NCBI GenBank assembly: GCA_029204225.1
Contig: CM055103.1
Location: 51,212,175 to 51,276,174 of the forward strand
From: Diphasiastrum complanatum
Lineage: Eukaryota > Streptophyta > Lycopodiopsida > Lycopodiales > Lycopodiaceae
Direction of reading: 5' to 3'
Length of the DNA stretch: 64,000 nucleotides
The position numbers and the translations under genes are program-made. Every line of letters starts with the position of its first letter. Positions within the stretch are counted from its first letter, which is position 1. Shown here piece by piece: positions 21,982 to 32,310 of this stretch. The notes under the pieces were generated by a model, which did not search any database, was not told the DNA's origin, and saw only the letters and a program-made list of their open reading frames with translations.

Positions 21982-22431
21982 ATAGATTCGTTCCCATGAG
22001 AGCGATAACATAGTTCAAATTTCAGCATGAATGGAAGATTCACATCTAACTCTACCATCCATTATCCCTAAGCATTAACACTACATCCATTAACACTAGA
22101 TCCACAATGAAGATAGCTTACTCTTTCTCTCTCTCTCTCTTTCTCTCATAAAAAAATACTTTGGCCTCTAAATCCTATTGGTCCATTGAACTATTCAAAT
22201 TTAAAAAAGAGTGAAAACCATCCAAATTGGAGGGAAACCCAACTTTATTCACTAACTTGACATTTAGGCCCTACGACATTAAAAGTCCCGCAAAAGGCCT
22301 AAAGTCCTTTTATTAACTTTCTAATTAATCAAATCTCTATGTGATCATCGGGTTGGACTTACACACGCAGGCTGCCAAATCTCTCTCACTTATTAACTAG
22401 GGTTAGGCCTTGGGATCTGCAAACCCTCCAA
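21982..22431 (-). repeat. Element C 5' LTR, internally deleted
   Basis: Aligned with the other LTR it lacks ~190 bases spanning the TATA box and also the last ~75 bases next to the primer site. TGGCGAATGGCAATC just inside (near 21965-21979, minus strand) may be a damaged primer site. The promoter loss means this copy cannot start its own transcript. Confidence 0.7.
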
Positions 22432-22436
22432 CAATA

Positions 22437-22809
22437 TTGTATCCACTAAAGCCATCTAAGAAGGAGTAGGCCTCATTTCTTGCGAGATTTTCTAAGATGG
22501 ATTCTCCGAAAGGTAATGGAAAATGATCACGTTCTGTGACGGCATTAAGTTTCTTAAAATCAACACAAATCCAAAGTTTTTCATTTTTTTAGGAACAATG
22601 ACGATTGGGAACCCACTCAGTATGTTCGATTCATAGATGAATCCTGCATCTAACAAGCGTTGTAATTTTTCTTTGATTTTGGCCTTGTAGATCGGATGTT
22701 TTAGAGGTATTTCCATAGAAACAGCATGTATTATCAAAGTCTTGGAGAAATCTAACTGGGTTAGATTCTCCATCGTAATTTGGTTGCATACTTTGGTGCA
22801 TCGATACAT
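22437..22809 (-). pseudogene. Element D Gypsy RT, N-terminal half
   Basis: Minus strand reads IPLKHPIYKAKIKEKLQRLL, then FPIVIVPKK, then (other frame) VDFKKLNAVTERDHFPLPFG, LENLARNEAYSFLDGFSGYN, and stops at the ATATT target site of element C. These are the first RT blocks of Ty3/Gypsy. One frameshift occurs near 22560 and stops are few, so the copy is moderately old. Confidence 0.85.
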
Positions 22810-23733
22810 GAAATTCTGTGTTCTAGCTGTGGAGGAGCCATATTGGAAGATTCAGTACAATCTCGAAACATGATTCAGTATGAGGAGCAGACTAACAGTA
22901 CAGATGATCAGGACAGTACTGTACTTGGCCAAAAAGTCAAAAAGGGCAGTTTTCTTGCAGAATGGAGGATTTGGACAAAAATCAGACTTTTATGTAGTAA
23001 TAAAATTTGTGGTCAGTACTAGAAATCGTGGACAATCAGATGAATCCAATTGTAGTACTTTCAAATTTCAATAGGGGGTGCTTTCTGTCAAAATATTGAG
23101 TTTTGATGTTTTTTTGGAAGACAAAATTAGGGATATAATTCGCAGAGGGTACAAAGAAATCATGCTCACTATGGGTGATTTTGTGGTATGACTGGCAATT
23201 TTTGATACTAAGGTTTAACTGACAAACAAGGGAAATAGTGAAAAAAGTGATTTTCTGATCGTGAAATAGGCAAAATCTCAAAGATAGAATTCGCGGAGCT
23301 ACTGGAGGACTGATCTTTAATAAATCTAGCCTTAGTGAAGCCGGCGAATTCTAAGACCAAGATTTGCTTAGAAAACAATGGATTTTGAAAGTATATCAAG
23401 GTGTTTTCAAAAAATCTAAGTAGGGTCAGAATTCGTGGAGGTCATAGAATGAAGATCAGTGTCTGTTATGGCTGTAGATAGACCGACAAACTCTGATATA
23501 CCTATTTGGTTGAAAAAAATGTCACTTGGGTCACTTCTTTCAAAGAAAATGCCCAAGTTGACATTTTTGTTGCTTCCCCCCCAGCTTGATAGGTTGCTCT
23601 ACAGCTCGTTGAGGACCTGGAGAGAAGACTCGTGCTGTAGTGTGAAGATAAAAATCAAGCAAGCATACACACAAATAAGGAAGCAAAAAAAACGAAAGGA
23701 AAGGAAAGCTAGGTAGAAAAAATCGTAAAAAGT
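22810..23733 (-). other. Element D interior between primer site and RT; no gag seen
   Basis: Only ~900 bases separate the D primer site from RT, too short for gag-protease, and no domain was found. AATTCG(C/T)(G/A)GAGG-like phrases recur near 23131, 23289 and 23432. AGCTGGGGGGAAGC on the minus strand (~23570-23583) looks like a polypurine tract and may mark yet another element end. Confidence 0.3.
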
Positions 23734-23746
23734 GGCAACGGCGCCA
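23734..23746 (-). other. Element D primer binding site, exact tRNA-Asp type
   Basis: Minus strand TGGCGCCGTTGCC, directly after an LTR end reading CTTCCAACA (23748 onward on the plus strand, TGTTGGAAG). Confidence 0.85.
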
Positions 23747-23747
23747 A

Positions 23748-23850
23748 TGTTGGAAGTATTTCTAGTTTGCAGTACGGTGGCTAGATCTACTCACAGATGT
23801 AGTATAGTGTTAGAGAGGATCATCCACTTTTTAAGAACCTACCAAAAGCT
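23748..23850 (-). repeat. Element D 5' LTR stub
   Basis: Begins TGTTGGAAGTATTTCTAG on the plus strand. Its far end cannot be placed, since element E debris follows within ~100-250 bases. 23851-24003 holds no recognisable gene. Confidence 0.45.
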
Positions 23851-24003
23851 TTCAAATGGAAACTAAACAAGAAGAGCGGAAGCACCAAGGCTTTCCCAAC
23901 TGGTGCCCGGAACGGAAATAAAAACTAATTTGACTAAGGCTTACCCAACTAGCCAAGATTACTAAACTAGATCCTATTTTAGCACCCAAAAGGGAGATAG
24001 AAA

Positions 24004-25108
24004 GAATATCCCTCTTGGAAGATTTACAAGATACCAACTATGATTTTCTTCTAATGCATCATACTTTACTTGCATTGCATCTCTCCAAACTTTAGATCTA
24101 TATGCTTCTTCAAAAGATGATGGTTCTTCAAGCAATGTAACTAAGAAGGAGTAAGAAGTATAAGATGTAGAGTCTTTCGTTTGCTTTCCCTTGTCCATGT
24201 AGGTGAGCCTTGAGGGCTCGGCCTTGCTTCTTGTTGATCTTCTCGGCCCCCTTTGACTAGAATCTTTGTCTCCATCCTCGGGTTTGTCAAGATCCTCCTC
24301 GGATTTGTCAAGATCTTCAATGCACAATGGGTTAGATCCATTAGACGAGCTTTTAGCAAATTGTGACTCATCAAAAAGTACATCCTTATTTACCTTTACT
24401 TTCTTGGATATAACTGAGATCATATATCCTATAGCCCTTGTTATTTTCTCCATAGCCAACAAAAATCCCTTTGAAGGAGGTAGCATCTTCCTTCCTTCTT
24501 GTCTCCAAAGGGATGTGGACATAACAAATACATCCAAAGATTTTAAAATATTTTACATTGGGTTTCTTACCAAACAAAGCTTGATATGGTGAAATCCCAT
24601 CAATAGCACTACTAGGAAGTCTATTACACAAGTAATTAGCACAAGTTATAGCTTCTCCCCAAAATGAGATGGGAAGTGATGCATCAAGTCTTAAAGACTT
24701 TGCACATTCACATAGACTCCTATTTTTCCTCTCGGCCACCCTATTTTGTTGGAGGGTGTAGGAACAAGTGTAATGCATTTTAATGCCATTGATCTCACAA
24801 AAGTCTTCCATTTTATTGGAGGTGTACTCTCCTCCATTATCACATCTTAGTGCCTTGATGGAAGTACTAAGTTGCTTCTCAACTAGAGACTTGAACTTAA
24901 TGAAAGCTTCATATACAAGACTTTTCTTTGATAGTAACTCAATCCATGTGAATCTAGTACAATCATCTATAAATGTTACATACATCAAGGCACCTCCATT
25001 ACTTGCATGTGAAAAACTATGTACATCAGAATGTATGAGATCCAAGGGAGACGTAGATCTTGATGAAGATCTCTTGTAAGAAATTTGTGTGACTTTGCAA
25101 GGCCACAT
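24004..25108 (-). pseudogene. Element E integrase and RT start
   Basis: The integrase core spans 25108-24386. It has LDLIHSDVHS (first Asp), LRCDNGGEYTS (second Asp) and QQNRVAERKNRS (Glu), then GYSPYQALFGKKP-like text (here GISPYQALFGKKPNVKYFKI) and KGIFVGYGENNKGYRIYD. The frame then shifts into a linker with RRSTRSKAEPSR and the RT entry EEAYRSKVWRDAMQVKYDAL followed by HSWYLVNLPRG. The catalytic triad of integrase is complete. The RT polymerase motif is not present. Confidence 0.85.
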
Positions 25109-25410
25109 GCCTCACACATCTTTCCACACTTTTTGAAAGCTTTTGGTAGGCTGAGAGCTAGTTCCTTGCTTGCCATTGACTCCATGGATTGAAGATTAAA
25201 ATGGACTAATCTCTTATGCCAAAGCTCCACTTGAGATAGCTCCTCCATAGCCAAGTTCACACTTTCATTTGCAACATTAGCATCCAACTTGAAAAGTCTA
25301 CCTTGCTTAATGCCACTAGTTATGCACTTATCATTTTTCAAGATGGAACAAACTCCATTCTTGAAATGTACATCTAGTCCATTGTCCATTAATTGTCCTA
25401 CACTAAGCAA
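24985..25410 (-). pseudogene. Element E GAG-pre-integrase region
   Basis: Reads MLSVGQLMDNGLDVHFKNGV, later LWHKRLVHFNLQSMESMASK and CGKMCEACGLAKSHKF. The H..H..C..C arrangement is the zinc-binding N-terminal domain of Copia integrase. It overlaps the following integrase frame, which shows a frameshift near 25100. Confidence 0.8.
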
Positions 25411-25660
25411 GTTTCTCTATCTTGCATTCTTGATCACTAGCAATGTATATTGACTTCTTAGAGTCATTACAACAGAGAAGAGTAGAAAAATAATACTTGT
25501 TAAAAGACATGTGAGAACTAGCCCCACTATCTATCCACCATGTGTCTTGACTTGAAGTTGGTGTAGATGCAACCAGTAAGGATGTGTTGAATCCATCCTC
25601 ATCTTCTTCCTCTTGAACAATGTTCCTTTGATCTCCATTTGCTTGTTGATTCTTCTTCAA
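25403..25660 (-). pseudogene. Element E protease
   Basis: Contains WWIDSGASSHMSFN, the Copia aspartic protease active site (D-S-G), after an acidic linker (EEEDEDGFNTS). It is in a different frame from gag because of a frameshift in the zinc knuckle just upstream. The C-terminal part has lost text before the pre-integrase frame. Confidence 0.8.
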
Positions 25661-26446
25661 GTAACATTCTGAGGCAAAGTGTCCAACAAAAGAAACACTT
25701 AAGCTTTGCCTTGTTCTTCACTTTGCCTTTGGAAGTTGATCCTCCATTCTTCATCTCAGCCTCCTTGCCTTGATTCTTCTTGAATGGATGTCGTTTCTTC
25801 TTGCCTTTGGATGTAAAATTTGCCTTCTCCTCTCCTCCATTAAGTGACATGCCTCCCATTCTTGTCTTGAGGTGTAGGAGTCTACTCTCCTCGGCCACAA
25901 GAACATTGTGCAACTTTTCAATGGATGGAAGAGTGTCTTGAATAGCAAATGATTGGACCAAGTTGGTAAACTCATCACCTAGGCCATTCAATATGATTTG
26001 TACTAGCTCTTGATCTTGGATCTTTTCTCCTATAGCACTCAATTCCTTGTTAAGAGATTTGATCCTAAGGAGATACTCTTGTCCACTCTCTCCACTTACT
26101 TTATGCTTTGAAAGACTTGATTCCTTAGCATGAGGATTCTTGAAGTGTTATTGGATTCATAGATACTCTTTAATAAATCCCAAGCCTCTTTTGATGAGGC
26201 ACAAGAAGACACCTCCTTCAAGAAGTCATTGCATACATTCAACTTTATGCAATGTAGAGCTAATCTTGCTCTCTTCTTGTATTTGGTTTGTTCTTGGGTT
26301 GCTTGAGGCTCTTCCTCAACTCCTAGAACTATGTCACAGAGGTCATGGATAACTAGGAGTGATTCCATCCTCACTTTCCAAATGGAATAATTTGTGGAAG
26401 TGAGTTTCTCACTTGATTCCAACAAATAACCACCCATGGATGACAT
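25661..26446 (-). pseudogene. Element E gag with frameshifted zinc knuckle
   Basis: ATG at 26446. LTSTNYSIWKVRMESLLVIH is the usual Copia gag (UBN2-type) entry, followed by KKRARLALHCIKLNVCNDFL and, after a break near 26050-26090, IILNGLGDEFTNLVQSF and a Lys-rich nucleocapsid part. The knuckle starts CFFC then shifts frame (near 25685); the other frame reads GHFASECYLKKN. So one small deletion within CX2CX4HX4C destroyed gag-pol continuity. Confidence 0.85.
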
Positions 26447-27012
26447 TGTAGAATAAATGCTCTTATAAATTCACAAAGATTTATGAATTTTAAAGATCTA
26501 TGAAAGGCCTAAAGCTCACAAGATTGTCTATAGCCTTGTCTCTATCAAGCTTGAATGATACACAATTAGATCTTGACAAAAATTCCAAGCTTTCACTCTC
26601 ACAAATTTTTTTTGCTTTACACTTTTCTTAGAGGTTTCACTTCAACTAAAGATCTGAACAAATCAGCCTCTTGGATCTGATCTTAAACTCCAAAAAGAAA
26701 TACTTCAATGATCCAAAACTCTATTTGGTCATAGGCATTAGCTAGATTGAATCTAGATCAATACTATGCTTCAAAAAGTACTAAATTTGGACTAGAATTG
26801 AGATTATAGGACCAAAAAACACAAGGTAACTTGAAATAAAAGTTGCTGTACAGTTTCACACGTGTGAAAAGTACATACACAGCCTCCAAGTCGATTTGAT
26901 CCAAATAGAAACAAGCTATCACTCTAGATGAACTCGCCCTCACTAGTATTGGCCAAAAACAAATTTTGCCAATGATCTTTGCAAGTTTTATGAATCAAAT
27001 GATCACTCTTTA
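26447..27012 (-). other. Element E untranslated leader
   Basis: 566 bases between the primer site and gag ATG with no coding sequence. It holds one TTTCACACGTGTGAAA palindrome (CACGTG at 26859-26864), of the same kind as those in the LTR. Confidence 0.6.
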
Positions 27013-27028
27013 CTCGGCTTTGATACCA
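27013..27028 (-). other. Element E primer binding site
   Basis: Minus strand TGGTATCAAAGCCGAG directly abutting the LTR end TTTTTATCA. This is the initiator-Met type site with one change (A for G in CAGAGC). Confidence 0.85.
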
Positions 27029-27881
27029 TGATAAAAATTTCAGTTTTAGGACATTAATGATTGTACTAAACAATCATAGAGAGTTATTGGTTGCTTAATC
27101 AATGGATCTATCAAGTTCTACACTTTAGATCTTGATCTAGATTCACTACACTTAGATTTAAGCAAGAGCAATGGATCAAATCTTCATAAACAAGTGAGAG
27201 CGGCCTCACACGTGTGGAGTACTATCCACTGTATGGCCTACACTGAAACAACAAGTACATAGGTTCTTGATAGCAATCATTCAATAAACTCACAATTCTA
27301 TTGACTAGAAATCTCACAAAAGTATAGAATGCAAAAGTCTCATCAATCTCATTAGCAAAATGATGATCCTTTTATGGATCAAGTACATCCACGAGTCTGG
27401 TACAGTCCAACAGGTCTTCACACATGTGAAGAGTGCCACATTACTCAGATCTATCCTTTGATCCATCCTTGATCCTTATCCAAAGTTGACCTTCTAGAAT
27501 ATGGCTAAAATCCAAAGAGCTAGTCTCCTAGAATATAGGAATATTCCCTACAAAATAGGATCTAAGGAAAATGGTCAACTCTTATCTTCTAGAACTCTAT
27601 ACACACGTGTGAACATCCACTTGCCATGTGGGAGCATTTACTCATGCACATGCAAGGATAAGCTAACTTCTAGGTGACTAGTCAACTTGACTAAAAACTA
27701 GCCATATCATGTTCACACTTGATTTGATTGATACAAAATCAAAGTTACAAATATGAAAAGTACTTTCTTTCACACGTGGGAACAGGCTCCACACGTGTGA
27801 AATCAGATCATGAACATTGTACTCATGATTGATCTTTATTTACAATAAAAAATGACAAGTGAGAAGTGACAATTTTCAACA
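27029..27881 (-). repeat. Element E 5' LTR with several CACGTG palindromes
   Basis: 853 bp, TGTTGAAAATTGTCAC to TTTTTATCA on the minus strand. CACGTG hexamers, mostly inside the larger palindrome CACACGTGTG, occur at 27209, 27604, 27773 and 27792, and a near match (CACATGTG) at ~27421. CACGTG is the G-box/ABRE core bound by plant bZIP and bHLH factors. Confidence 0.75.
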
Positions 27882-29266
27882 TATACTCTGCTATTTTTGC
27901 AGATTACAGATGATAATAGGGCACTTTTACAACTGTTCAAATCTCCTAGAGCCTAAGCCTTGTTTTTTGTAGAAAACAGAAGTTCAAGAATGCATACTTT
28001 CATGCAAAAATTACTTTCTACTACTATTTTTTTGTAGTAAGAAATGCTTTAAGTCAATTTTTAGTTTGCTTAACCTTCATTTTGTTTCCACGAATGCATA
28101 AGCAATTATTCCTTTACATTTTAGCATGCCCAGATTACCTTATGGTTGAGAAACAGGGTAGATGTTGCCCGCTAAAAATTTGCAGGTTTGGCCATTCTTC
28201 ACATAGAATAGGCTTCCCAATGACCCAAACCATCCCAATAATGGCCTTACTGTCTCATTAACCTGCAAACCACCATTAGTTTGCTAGAAAATGCCACAAA
28301 ACCCTGCAACTCCATAAAGAATTGCCATACAAAGCCTGTTAAAAATCACTAACACTCACAACAAGTGGTTAGTCCAATTTTGCATCTATTCTTGTCTTTC
28401 TCGCCGATTTTAAAGCAAAACCGGTTCCACAAAAAATAAAAAACAGCAAACTAATCCCATTAACCACTGTTATGCAAAGAACACAAAGCTGTAAAAACCA
28501 TCATTACCTCTAAATTGGACCTGTTGCTGACGGAAAAGTGCTCCCAATGAAATAATTGGCAACACAAGTGACTCAAAAAAAATCAAAATCTATTTCCAAA
28601 ACACAGATTTGAAGTGCTTAAAAACCGAATCGATTGTATACCTGGTAGTGCACATACCACCAACCGATTCTACCTCAAAAAAGTGACTCTCGGGATTCCA
28701 TATCACACAACGGAAAAACTCTCACACAATTTGAGATTACTTCTTGAGCACAAATCAATGGCAAAACATACTTAGAATTGACTGTGATACCAATGTAAAG
28801 TCCTCATCCAAGGATCTTATTCTAAGCATGCCAATCACAAGCAACACAAGGGAAACGGATGGTGGACAAACCAACCCAACCAAACCTAGATCGAATGGAT
28901 CTAGCCCCCAAGCCATGGATCAATCACAAAGAAGAATGAGGCATCATACCAGCAGCATACGGCTACCAATCATGCAATCAAGCTTACACTAGTGAGAGCC
29001 CAATAGGTATACTTATACTCTCCAAGGCCCATGCACCACTAGTATGCACTGTGATACCTCATTGAACACCTCTGCAGCCTATCTGGGCCACGTCATCCAG
29101 TTTCCTAATGACTCACTGATAGACCCATACAAACTCCACCACCATGTGCTTAGGCCTACAACCATTAATTATGACCTTATACACATAAGGGCCCCAATTC
29201 CCTTATAGTCACAATTAGCTTACGGGTTGTTGGTCTACTGATCTCTAGCATGGACACGCTACCTAG
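27882..29266. other. Intergenic or unrecognised LTR debris
   Basis: No domain recognised. A Copia-like primer site relic, TTGGTATCACAGTC on the minus strand (near 28780-28793), precedes TGTAAAGTCC at 28794, which may be an LTR start. The paired end was not found. Confidence 0.35.
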
Positions 29267-29743
29267 TCGAGTTTGAAAGAGATTCAAATTTGAACTTTGG
29301 GTACATTGAATCTAGACCCAAAAATAGTAGGGTTTACATTTTGGAGGGAAAGCCAAGTGGCCAAATAGGGTTTGGACACTCTATAAAAGGATGTAACTCA
29401 TGGAGAGACACATATTCTCTCTTCTCTCTCTCATTTCATCATTATACATGATTCTCTTTGGGTTCTACTACTCATTGGTGCACTCTCATGATGTTATCTT
29501 GCAATTCTATGAGTAGAATGAATATTTATTGCTATTTTTGGTTCCACATGTATGAAATATAGTAGGGTACTGTAATTGTATGGAAAACAACCATATTTTA
29601 TGTTTTGGTTCATGTTTGATCAGTATCTCTTAGAGTTTGCATCTCAGCATCTACATTGGCAGGATTGTTGGTTTGCTCCTTATTGTAACCAAAGATCAGG
29701 GACATGGATTGGATCTTGAATGATCTGAAATCCTTCATAGGAA
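29267..29743 (+). repeat. 470-bp LTR-like direct repeat, copy 2
   Basis: Matches 12030-12500. TATA box at 29382-29390. Its right end abuts the last coding exon of locus P, so this repeat, or the rearrangement that brought it, ended that gene. Confidence 0.65.
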
Positions 29744-29950
29744 CAGCCCACTGAAACCATCTGGAATCGTGTCGGAGGGTAGATCGAGTATGACCAAGTC
29801 AACTAAATACTCCACATTCTTCTCTTTTCTCCCCCTCCCTTCTCCACAACAAGACAAAAGTGCCTTTCTAATTTCTTTCATTTCTCTAGGAAGTACTCTG
29901 TCTCTAAATCCTTTTGCAATGTCAAGCATATTTCCTTGAATAAAATGTAG
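29741..29950 (-). pseudogene. Locus P terminal block with possible methyltransferase motif
   Basis: After TTTTTGATTTGCAG the frame reads LHFIQGNMLDIAKGF and, 40 residues on, VDLVILDLPSDTIPDG. The spacing of QG(D/N) to VDLVILDxP resembles the region around motif IV (DPPY/NPPY) of N4/N6 DNA methyltransferases, here changed to DLPS. The block is cut off at the edge of the 470-bp repeat, so no downstream motif can be tested. Suggestive only. Confidence 0.35.
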
Positions 29951-31008
29951 CTGCAAATCAAAAATAGATTTATGAATTGCATATGCTTAAGAAAGTAAGC
30001 AAATAGAAAATATATATGCTTAAAGGAAGAATAATTTACAACTTTGTCAAAACATTTACTCGAAAAGCAAAATAGACCTGAGCACTACTCTCAGTGTCAA
30101 GGGATTTCGGTGGACAATATTCAAAAAATTTGCACATTTTTGAGACACCCAAATGTCGGCCTTTTCCCCAACATGCTCGGCTTGCTTGCATTCAAGGTTT
30201 TGTCGCTGATCAAATTTTCTTTTGTCGTATTTGCTTTGGTGAGGGCTTTGGGCTTCTCTGCAACATTCACAACCATAAAACAAAAATTGTAAATGAGTTT
30301 GACAAGCTTTGACAAAGGATATTATTCAATGTCAATTAATACAACATTCTATATGATAACATTTACAACATATGCACCTAAGACGGCTATCAAGCTGCTC
30401 GGCAATGTGGACCATTGTGGGGGCAATGCATGTCCCTGAATCACCCACATGTAGCTGCTCTTTTTTGTGATTTGCATATAGATCTTTCTCTTCATCAGGG
30501 CAAGTTCCTTCAGGGAAATCCAACCACCAAGGATTGTTTAAAATTTCCCATTGCGAAAGACCATCTTTTTTGGACAAATTGTATTTTTTGGAATACATAG
30601 ATGTAGACGGTGTGTCTATTTGATTCCAAGTATTAAATAACTCTGAAAATAATTGGATTTCCCGTGCATTGTGATAGTGACGCAAGTATCTACAGTGAGC
30701 AACTTTGCTTGTTAGAAGAATGGAGAAGAACATTAAGAATAGCATATACATGTAGGGAGGGATACATACTCAAAGGAAACATAGACATTGAGATACAACC
30801 AACACCTTACCTCCAGAGCACTCTTTTGGCACTAATTATGATCTCTTCTTGCTCTTTTCCTTCTCTTGAATATTCCATTTTTGGCTCCAATGCAAAGAAC
30901 ATCTGCTTGTGCTATTTCATTCTGAAATTTTGTATGTATGATGTCAGAGTTACACTCTTTGGCAACGAAAAACTCTCTACATAAAACACAAATAAAACAC
31001 CAGTCACT

Positions 31009-31500
31009 TTAACATGAGACACCAACATCATAACTTATAAAACCAAAAGTTTTGATGATTTGAGTACCTATGCCCAAACACTCTTGCAGAGTGTTTGGGC
31101 ATAGGTACTCTTGCAGAGTAGCTTTACATTGCTCCACCAGATACTCCAACCATGTTTCTTTTGCTACCCATAGCCTATAATTTTTGTCACTAACTGACAC
31201 TCCGAACTATGCATGCATAGAGCCAAGACTGATGGTTAGCCAACGATTTCTCACCTCGTTCTTGATGGTGGAGCATCTCAAAGTGTGAAGCTTCTCCAAT
31301 CCAAAAGAAAAACCAGCCCCTTGTGGTTCCATGGTCACCACTTTCTCAAACCACTCCTGTCCAAGGCTTGGGTTCACCACACCTAGAAGTTTTCCCATCT
31401 TATTCATCCATTTGTAATGGACCACATTCTCAGCCTCCTTGACGATTTTATGTTTTTTAATCAAGGCCCGAATTGTATCGTGTCCTAGCCTCTACTAAAT
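31009..31500 (-). pseudogene. Locus P middle block, one stop
   Basis: A single frame with one TAG (near 31205) reads VHYKWMNKMGKLLGVVNPSL, later GQEWFEKVVTMEPQGAGF and YRLWVAKETWLEYLVEQCKA. No family recognised. The C-terminal part is interrupted by the perfect hairpin at 31062-31110, which adds CPNTLQECL-type sequence in frame. Confidence 0.45.
31062..31110. repeat. Perfect inverted repeat, 22-bp arms, 5-base loop, inside locus P
   Basis: Left arm 31062-31083 (GAGTACCTATGCCCAAACAC plus TC) is the exact complement of 31089-31110. The loop is TTGCA. TTGCAGAG recurs just after the right arm (31111), so the copied segment was flanked by the same short word. Confidence 0.95.
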
Positions 31501-31904
31501 CCTTGTCATGTTACTCTTTAACTGAAAGTTCTATGACAAGTTTCAAGCAAGATAGTTTTAAGTGTTGGCTAGAAATTTAGATGGCACCTCAAATAGTACT
31601 CGAGCTAGCATGTATTTTTTTAGAGGGTACCAAACTGGAGAGCCAGTTTTCTTTTTTTCATGGTGTCTCACTCTCTCTACGTCGTGTAGCTCTGCTGCTA
31701 AGAATTTATTTTGGAAGAAGTCAATATTGCATTATGCAGCCCGACGAACACTATACAACTGATCTTTAAGATCAGTTTTAACCACACCAAATTCATTGAG
31801 CCTAAAATCAAAGAAAAAAAATTACAAATATCCAATTAGCTTCAAGAAAAGAATTGCCATCAAACGAATATATCAAATAGGTGCAAAGAAAAATGAAGTT
31901 TGTA

Positions 31905-32310
31905 CCAATACCTATTTATTCTGTTCATTGATGCTAGGAGACGCTTCTCCCCATCTTTTGTAGGCTGAATAAGTGATGCACGCACGAGAGCATGCCTACT
32001 AATATCACAAATAAAATCCTCATGTATGGCCTCCATCCAGCCAACCAAACAATGATTGCCATCCCAACAAATGAACATACAACCATACATGTCACTCTAG
32101 TCAGGATTTTCACACACATTGTCATCAAATTCTTCACTCAATCTTTCCCATATTGGGTCCCACAGTATCTTGTCATGATCTTTTACAAGAATAGGATTAC
32201 CAGAAGAAGTGCACAAAGAAAGGACAAAATCACCTTTCTGAACAATGTATCCCTCTCATTTATATGTCTCTTTCAATATGAGACGTCGTTTGCCCACAAT
32301 TCGGATTGCC
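31905..32310 (-). pseudogene. Locus P ParB-like block, two stops
   Basis: Frame reads NEAIRIVGKRRLILKETYK, TGA, YIVQKGDFVLSLCTSSGNP, DPIWERLSEEFDDNVCENPD, TAG, then CMFICWDGNHCLVGWMEAIH, and SLIQPTKDGEKRLLASMNRI before a donor AATAG|GTATTG. W-D-G-N-H followed ~20-30 residues later by a short strand and a Leu-rich ..LLASMNRIN helix resembles the ParB/sulfiredoxin core, whose hallmark is (D)GN/ERR/H. In bacteria this fold is often fused to DNA methyltransferases. Assignment rests on this motif alone. Confidence 0.4.

Larger units (their letters stand above)
19102..22431 (-). mobile_element. Element C: small LTR element with gag/protease but no RT, inserted in element D
   Basis: Direct repeats (LTRs) lie at 19102-19807 and ~21982-22431. 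Outer ends on the plus strand are TG (TGTAGTGGG) and CA (CTCCAACA). ATATT is present on both sides (19097-19101 and 22432-22436) as a 5-base target duplication, and the flanks rejoin to a continuous Gypsy RT. The purine tract TTTGGTGGGGGATACC precedes the 3' LTR on the minus strand. The interior codes two CCHC knuckles and a retropepsin-like motif but no RT or integrase, so it needs helpers (resembles TR-GAG type elements). Confidence 0.85.
24004..27881 (-). mobile_element. Element E: Copia retrotransposon, 3'-truncated within RT
   Basis: Minus-strand order is LTR (27029-27881), primer site, ~570-base leader, gag, protease, GAG-pre-integrase, integrase, then the first ~40 residues of RT. The order protease-integrase-RT defines Ty1/Copia. 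RT stops after NLPRG at ~24006. The rest of RT, RNase H and the 3' LTR are gone. Damage inside the retained genes is light, so truncation rather than slow decay inactivated it. Confidence 0.85.
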
